This document shows positions 19,130 through 23,741 of a stretch of 23,741 bases of DNA, in pieces. Where the stretch lies: positions 824,398-848,138 of the forward strand of contig BFEA01000386.1 in assembly GCA_003427395.1 (NCBI GenBank), in the 5' to 3' direction. The translations under genes were made by a program, and so were the position numbers. Below the pieces are notes generated by a model. It had not been told where the DNA came from. It saw nothing but the letters and a program-made list of their open reading frames with translations, and did not search any database. Origin of the DNA: Chara braunii (Eukaryota; Streptophyta; Charophyceae; Charales; Characeae). The first letter of the stretch is position 1, and each line of letters begins with the position of its first letter.

Positions 19130-19212
19130 GAGCCTAAGCTGAGTTTGACCTCAGCAAGTTGTACCGGGTAGATATGTAACGGGTGTGTTCCCGGGCCCCG
19201 GTGGTCTGTACC

Positions 19213-19515
19213 AAATATATAGATATATATATACAGGGTTGCCGGCGTTCGGGATGGCCCGAACGCCCGAACCCGAACACCCTGCCGTTCGGCACCCCCT
19301 CTCGACGCGTTCGGCCGTCCGGCCGAACGCGGACCCAAAAAAAAAAACACAATGATTTCCAAAAAAATCTGAAAAAAGTATATGTTATGCAGAAGAATAA
19401 ACTAAACAACATTTGCCTCAACGCTACATCCAAATTCTTTACCAAATTTGAAATAAAACTAAACATAAATAATAATAATAAAAATAAAAAAAAATAAAAC
19501 GAGAATGAAATTATT
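19213..19515 (-). mobile_element. GC-head/A-rich repeat family, copy 1
   Basis: A (TA)n stretch (19215-19232) abuts a GC head built of GTTCGGG/CCCGAAC words that pair with each other. Then come an A run, TATGTTATGCAGAAGAATAA, ACTAAACAACATTTGCC, and ACATCCAAATTCTTTACCAA. All these blocks recur in order in the copy at 19863-20173. Confidence 0.75.
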
Positions 19516-19862
19516 GAGTGGGCGAGCACGTCTTTGACACCGCCATCTCTGGCGATTTTGCATTTTTCTTGGGCTGTGACAAATGCCATGAAAATTTATA
19601 TATGTGTATCTTACATAATAGAGAATCTACAATAAAGTTTGAAAAAATAATAATTTTTTTCATGCCCCGAAATAAAGGAAAAACAAAAAGTGAAAAGAGA
19701 GGAAATACAAATTAGCGAGTGGGCAAGCAAGTTTTGACACCACCATCTTTGCCGATTTTTTTGGCTCAACAGATTGGCTTCAAACTGAAGAGGGAGATAC
19801 CTTACATCACAAAGAGCTCACAGAAAAAAATTCAGAAAACAATAATAATATTTTAATTATAT
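19516..19862 (+). repeat. 201-bp tail repeat, two copies
   Basis: GAGTGGGCGAGCACG with TTTGACACCGCCATCTCTGG at 19516 recurs at 19717 as GAGTGGGCAAGCAAG with TTTGACACCACCATCTTTGC, a 201-base spacing. Later shared blocks include CTTACAT and AATAATA. It links copies 1 and 2 of the GC-head family and could be their body or a duplicated flank. Confidence 0.65.
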
Positions 19863-20173
19863 TAGGTGCCAACAGAGTTACCGGCGTTCGGGACGGGCCG
19901 AACGCCCAAACCCGAACGCCCGAACCCGAACGCCCGAACGTACGGGACCCCTTTGGAAGGCGTTCGGTCGTTCGGGCCGAACGGACCAAAAAAAAAAACA
20001 AACGTTTTTCCAAAAATTCCGAAAAAAAAAAACATGTTATGGATAAAAATAAACTAAACAACATTTGCCTGGGCACTACATCCAAATGCTTTACCAAATT
20101 TGAATTAAAAATCAAATACAGAAAATAAACACTATGATAAAAATAAGAAAAAATAAAAAGAGAATTAAAATGA
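19863..20173 (-). mobile_element. GC-head/A-rich repeat family, copy 2
   Basis: The head starts ATTAGGTGCCAAC next to an (AAT)n-like stretch. It contains a short tandem run of CCCGAACGCCCGAA units and a GTTCGGG/CCGAAC inverted pair. A-rich tracts, then ATGTTATGG, AATAAACTAAACAACATTTG and ACATCCAAATGCTTTACCAA, match copy 1 closely. Confidence 0.75.
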
Positions 20174-20236
20174 GTGAGTGTGCCAGCAGGGGGTGAGAAA
20201 TACACACAAGCATTCAAAGTCAAGATGACAATGGAT

Positions 20237-20358
20237 GTCAATCATAACCGACACGAAACAACGAATAGCCGACAAGAGACGACAATGACTGAAGCTGTGT
20301 CAATCATAGTTGACACGAAACGACAATAGCCGACACGAGACGACAATGACTGAAGCTG
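20237..20358 (+). repeat. 62-bp tandem duplication
   Basis: GTCAATCATA at 20237 recurs at 20299. The shared sequence includes GACACGAAAC, ATAGCCGACA and GACGACAATGACTGAAGCTG. It lies about 220 bases beyond the end of the Penelope-like reading frame, within or next to that element's 3' end. Confidence 0.85.
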
Positions 20359-20579
20359 AGAGTCCAACAAAATCACAGCACGACTTGTTTGTAGAGAAAC
20401 AACTACATACAAGAGAACCGAGTGGTGCGGTCTCATGAGTCTACTATCCGCTTCCCCTCCTTTCGTCGCCCGAAACTAAACCCATCGTCCACCTCCCCAT
20501 TCGGGGTAACCCCCGGCGCCATGTCGTGATCAAAGAGGACAACTTAAGCGTATGTATTACCTATATATAGTACTACCAA
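20359..20579. other. Presumed 3' untranslated part of the Penelope-like element
   Basis: No frame or repeat was recognised. By position it follows the RT stop on the minus strand. The element's true 3' end cannot be fixed without other copies. I saw no hammerhead ribozyme core. Confidence 0.35.
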
Positions 20580-21980
20580 CTAAAATCCTACCAGTAGGTC
20601 GGCCGTAAACCTCCACATTTCGTCCTTAGACCGCGCGAGGTTTTTTAGACCGGTACCAAAGAAATTGTCTGAGAAGCCCTTGAGTTTGTATTCCTTCCGT
20701 AGCGTGAGGACTTGTTTTGGGATGTCGGAGCGGACCGTAGTATTCTGGTCGATCCGATTCAACCAGCCTGTTATCTCGGCCAGTTTCTGCTTCCTGCTGG
20801 ACCAGGACAGAAAGTCCTGGCCAGTTTTTTGAACCACCATGCCCGACTCCCAAATCGAGTCTTCGTTCTTGGTCCGTTGGATGCTACCTAAAAAGGGGTA
20901 TTCCTGGCCAATCCTCATTCGGCAGCCCAGGAAATCCCAAACTCCTGTCTTTTCGTCTGTTCTCTTCAGGGTGAGCAATTTGGGATAACAATGTTCAAAT
21001 TTCTTCCGAATACGGTTCGCACGTCCGAGAGACCCAGAGTCCCCCGCCTTGTAGGCTAAGAGCAACGAAACGTGGTACATAAGCCTGATTCCAAAAACCA
21101 ACCTTCGATCACTCCCCAAAGTTTCGAGAAACCACCACTCAGCATATGCACACAATATACATGCTAGTGGCGGGCTCAAACTTTTTCCCATTGGGATCCC
21201 AATAACCTGCTGCAACAAAATATTAGATGCTCGAGTATACGTGTGAGACAATTCAAAACGAGCGAAATGTCTTAAATCTGACATATCCACAGACCACAAT
21301 CTCTCCGCCTTTTTTGCTCTAAACGACACACCCTTACCCCGAGGATTCACTTGTATTGATTTTTTGTCCCCGAAACAGTCTACGATCCAATCCAGTGCTT
21401 GCAGGATCTCATCGTGAGGCAACCTACTGAACATGTCCATGATATCGTACGAGGCTGCTATCACTCTGCTATCCTTGTAGGCCTTTTTCATATGTGAATT
21501 TGCCGCTTGCACTCTTTTAGCCAGATGTTCCGCCGACTGGAGGTTGAAATGACAACTTTGCGGTAAGGAGTTCAAGAAAAAGTTCAATGCCTTGGAATTT
21601 TTTCTGCAAATACGCACAGTAGGCTCATTAAAAGTTGGACAAATGGGATGGAAGCGGCTCAAGTCCTTGTGCTTAGGCATCACATAAGCACATCCGACTT
21701 TTCCTTTTCCTTCCCATTTGCCTATATTATCGAGTCCCAAATGATTGAAATCCTTACAGGCTTTCTTCCACACATCCTCCTCGTCTTGAGTCAGGGCCAC
21801 ATACCCCGGACTCCGAACGAACAAGTCACACATAGCGTCGTAATACATCTTGGGGCAGATAACGATGATCTCACCCACGTTACGATCAACCGGGGAGAAA
21901 ACCAAATCAGAAAACCTGTCCTTGACTTGCAGGACGTCTTCCACAGACACTCCAATTCCAATACCCATCGACTGATTCAT
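20580..21980 (-). CDS. Reverse transcriptase domain of the Penelope-like element, catalytic motif lost
   Basis: An uninterrupted 466-codon frame starts at ATG 21980-21978. Residues 26-46 (LVFSPVDRNVGEIIVICPKM) match the N-terminal block of Penelope-type RTs. MPKHKD at 101-106 and RFHPICPTF at 109-117 cover motifs 1-2, where an Arg usually precedes PI but His is found. Motif A is SYDIMDMFSRLP (177-188) with D179. Between A and B lies a segment of about 60 residues that could be the insertion in fingers known from telomerase and this Penelope group. Motif B is QQVIGIPMGKSLSPPLA (257-273). Motif C should read YxDD but is YHVS (302-305), before LLLAYK. VWDFLGCRM (347-355) is motif D/E. The two missing Asp residues bind catalytic metal, so the enzyme should be inactive, although the frame is intact. 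Residues upstream of the ATG that belong to the domain lie in another frame. Confidence 0.88.
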   Translation of the reverse strand: MNQSMGIGIGVSVEDVLQVKDRFSDLVFSPVDRNVGEIIVICPKMYYDAMCDLFVRSPGYVALTQDEEDVWKKACKDFNHLGLDNIGKWEGKGKVGCAYVMPKHKDLSRFHPICPTFNEPTVRICRKNSKALNFFLNSLPQSCHFNLQSAEHLAKRVQAANSHMKKAYKDSRVIAASYDIMDMFSRLPHDEILQALDWIVDCFGDKKSIQVNPRGKGVSFRAKKAERLWSVDMSDLRHFARFELSHTYTRASNILLQQVIGIPMGKSLSPPLACILCAYAEWWFLETLGSDRRLVFGIRLMYHVSLLLAYKAGDSGSLGRANRIRKKFEHCYPKLLTLKRTDEKTGVWDFLGCRMRIGQEYPFLGSIQRTKNEDSIWESGMVVQKTGQDFLSWSSRKQKLAEITGWLNRIDQNTTVRSDIPKQVLTLRKEYKLKGFSDNFFGTGLKNLARSKDEMWRFTADLLVGF

Positions 21981-22235
21981 GCATGTAATTCCTCTAGACT
22001 AACACTTAGCGACACTGCTGGACCAGGTTTCCATCTCGCTAGCGACTCCGATACTTCTTGCATCAGAGATTCCTCACGGAACTTCCTTCGTGACTTAGGA
22101 ATATTTCTGTCGTTATGCATGCCCACCGGTAATCCTTGAATTTCCCCCAACCGACATCTGACATGACCCTCAAACCAAGGTAATTCGTACCCACTGCAAG
22201 TGCAGGCCTGGACTTCTTTCGAGGCGGCCTTGCGA
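21977..22235 (-). pseudogene. CxC linker segment of the Penelope-like element, shifted frame
   Basis: This frame carries VQACTCSGYELPWFEGHVRC, with the CxC motif (CTC) and a nearby His and Cys typical of the joint between nuclease and RT in N-terminal-nuclease Penelope elements. It continues through NDRNIPKSRRKFREES to a TGA at 21979-21977, which overlaps the RT ATG as ATGA. The preceding nuclease/linker frame must switch to this one near 22215-22235, since VRIVWTKNPPITSSVIIARP reads well in the other frame just before. So one indel lies there and a second at 21980. These could be mutations, assembly errors or, at the ATGA, termination-reinitiation. Confidence 0.7.
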
Positions 22236-23190
22236 TGATTACAGAGGATGTAATAGGTGGGTTTTTTGTCCAAACTATCCTGACTTTTTTCTTGTAGATG
22301 TTCTTTATCATTTCAGGAAAACCGGTATCGTCTATCTTTGCATCACACAGTCTACGCACACCTCCCAAACTGCTTCTATCATCAAAACGTACTCGAACAA
22401 TCAACTTGACCCCCAAATTGAAACCATACCCTTGTTTAATACTACCAAACAAAATTCTCCTCAAGAGCTGCCTAGTTGACTTCCTCTTAAATTCCTTAAC
22501 TACTATCAACAGTTTGGCCACAAAACGGAGATCTCGAGAATGCAAAGAGGAGCGTTTTCCTGGCTGCTTCAACACATTCACCAGAAAGGTGTGATTTCTC
22601 CTACTATGCTTCTTCCAACGTTTCAAAAAGAGGAAACCGATCGTCTTTCCCTCTTCCACATCTCCCTTGCACTGCCGAAGGAGTTTACTGTGCCCTTCTA
22701 CCAAAACCTCAGAATTCCCAAAAATACTCTTGACAGTCCTCCATCTATCGCACCACACATTACCCCCCTCGGATTTCAAAATAAAACATCCCTGACCTCT
22801 TTCCTCCTGATTATACAAGGTCTGTAAGACCCTCACTGTGCTAACTGGTTCATTCCCAACCCTCACTCGGACGACCTTTCCATCGATTTGCTTATTCTTC
22901 CGACAACTCTTTTTTCCTTTCTTCAACTTTTGCTTCTTTCTTTCCTTTCGCCCCCGCCTCCCCTTTCTCGATTGTCTCTTATTCAATCGCTTCCCCTTTA
23001 CTCCCCTAGTATTCAGACTTGGTGACCATGTACGAATGAGGAGATCTTCCAGACTAAGGAGATTACTCACGTGATCCTTAAAGACGGGTATCAAAACGTA
23101 GTTCTGCACCCCACAACGTTCCAACCAACGGTGAAAATGAGAAGAAGAACAATCAACCACTCCGCTATTACTGCTACGTCTATGCTCAAC
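22215..23190 (-). pseudogene. C-terminal half of the GIY-YIG domain and long basic linker
   Basis: Read in the same frame as the nuclease N-terminus after an in-frame TGA, it starts VEHRRSS, the conserved EH of the GIY-YIG family. It continues to LLSLEDLLIRTWSPSLN, where the family's metal-binding Glu and the final Asn are expected. A Lys/Arg-rich stretch of about 40 residues follows (about 23007-22891), likely a nuclear-localisation or RNA-binding segment. The next 200 residues are basic and include KLIVRVRFDDRSSLGG and VRIVWTKNPPITSSV, near the CxC joint. The frame stays open to 22063, but the last 50 codons are out of frame with the CxC segment and are not part of the protein. Confidence 0.75.
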
Positions 23191-23193
23191 TCA

Positions 23194-23484
23194 TCGGGTG
23201 TTAACAGCCCTCTCGGTTTTTCCAACATAGGTAGCTCTACACCATGGTGAAACCCCTATGTATACACAACTGCTCGGATCGTCAAAGATATCGGAATCCT
23301 TTACGACTAGGTCCGAGCAGTACTTGACGAGTTTAGACAACCATGGGATACAACAATGGATAGCGAGTGCCACAACAGCCCAACGGAACAAAGACTCTAA
23401 CTCCTTCTTAACATTCCCATCTACTCTCCGTGCGTGGGCCAAGGATTTACAACATTCCCAGAGTTCTGTGTTGCTCTTACCACT
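23194..23484 (-). pseudogene. N-terminal half of the GIY-YIG endonuclease domain
   Basis: The first catalytic strand is VYIGV (near 23265-23251) and the second is TYVGKTERAVNTR, matching GIY and YIG with the GKT and Arg of the family. The domain is interrupted by TGA at 23193-23191, between NTR and VEH, and continues beyond it in the same frame. The frame is open upstream to another TGA at 23487-23485. The nuclease nicks target DNA for insertion. Both TGA codons could derive from CGA (Arg) by one C-to-T change. Confidence 0.8.
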
Positions 23485-23741
23485 TCACGCCTGTTTTTTC
23501 TTCTCGGATTCTGGTGAGTCCTGCGAGAATTCCGACTCGTCAGGTTCAGATGTCTTATCGCTCGAAGTTGCCGATGACTCTTCCTTTTCGTGATCCGGAT
23601 CGTTACATGGTAATCCTTCGTTTATCCCTTCATAGGCGGTCTGAGCCCGATGTTCTGCAAGAGATAAGACGACTTGAGGTTTTCGTATGTACGGTACACC
23701 GGCCTGCTTATACATGCGTTGAATCTTACGGTAATCCAAAC
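23485..23741 (-). pseudogene. Acidic N-terminal region of the Penelope-like protein, open at the window edge
   Basis: The frame is open to the right edge, so the true start is outside. It begins DYRKIQRMYKQAGVPYIRKP and becomes acidic and Ser/Glu-rich (KTSEPDESEFSQDSPESE). It ends at TGA 23487-23485, in the same frame as the nuclease that follows. No domain is recognised in this part. Confidence 0.6.

Larger units (their letters stand above)
20580..23741 (-). mobile_element. Penelope-like retroelement with N-terminal GIY-YIG nuclease, decayed
   Basis: On the minus strand the order is an acidic N-terminal region, GIY-YIG endonuclease, basic linker, CxC motif and reverse transcriptase. Canonical Penelope elements have the nuclease at the C-terminus. 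The permuted order joined by a CxC segment defines the Naiad/Chlamys group described from invertebrates, green algae and protists. Such elements reverse-transcribe their RNA at a nick made by the nuclease. This copy runs off the right edge, so its 5' end is absent. It carries two in-frame TGA codons, two changes of frame and a lost RT catalytic motif, so it cannot move by itself as read. Confidence 0.88.

Noticed and set aside
20359-20579. SECIS element supporting selenocysteine at the TGA codons
   Set aside because: I saw no convincing ATGA...AA...GA quartet with flanking stems after the RT stop, though reading by eye could miss one.
20359-23741. Hammerhead ribozyme in the Penelope-like element
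   Set aside because: No CTGATGA core with a following GAAAC segment was found on the minus strand. Elements of the N-terminal-nuclease group are known to lack it.

Overview
This is nuclear DNA of a eukaryote and is almost entirely non-coding and repetitive. Three things point to a eukaryotic, probably algal or protist, nuclear genome: two U6 spliceosomal RNA-like sequences (4146-4222 and 4312-4380), the second with the 5' stem form GTCCTTCGGGAC seen in plants and algae; a Penelope-like retroelement with an N-terminal GIY-YIG nuclease (20580-23741, minus strand), an arrangement known from algae, protists and invertebrates; and many tandem repeats, poly-A tracts and A/T microsatellites. Isolated ambiguous bases and one 308-base gap suggest a Sanger-style draft. 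A red alga is possible, but nothing here fixes the species.

Layout. 1-1470: AT-rich, no convincing gene. 1724-3054: the only plausible host-type gene, coding for a very basic, Arg-rich protein of unknown function in two reading frames, followed at once by AATAAA. 3065-4140: GC-rich, no gene. 4146-4380: the two U6-like sequences. 4780-5575: degenerate repeats interrupted by an 83-bp tandem repeat. 7342-8202: an array of about ten short stem-loops with a near-constant 17-base loop and stems that change sequence while staying paired. 8482-8930: four copies of another repeat of about 120 bp. 8935-13433: no gene, a few strong hairpins. 13434-13741: gap. 13744-15370: weak protein remnants, a 50-bp duplication and a poly-A tract. 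16195-20360: a minus-strand tRNA-derived SINE-like element, three copies of a GC-head/A-rich repeat family, a 211-bp duplication and a 62-bp duplication. 20580-23741: the Penelope-like element, which runs off the right edge.

The Penelope-like element reads on the minus strand as acidic N-terminus, GIY-YIG endonuclease, long basic linker, CxC motif, then reverse transcriptase. The copy is decayed: two in-frame TGA codons, two changes of frame, and loss of both catalytic aspartates of the RT motif C (YxDD is YHVS). The stop codons and an altered motif 2 fit CpG-to-TpG decay. The short repeats at 16-20 kb lie in the same orientation and abut A/T microsatellites, so they could be passengers of such an element; that is inference.

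The best candidate for something undescribed is the stem-loop array at 7342-8202. The paired changes in its stems suggest that the RNA or cruciform structure, and not only the sequence, has been kept.
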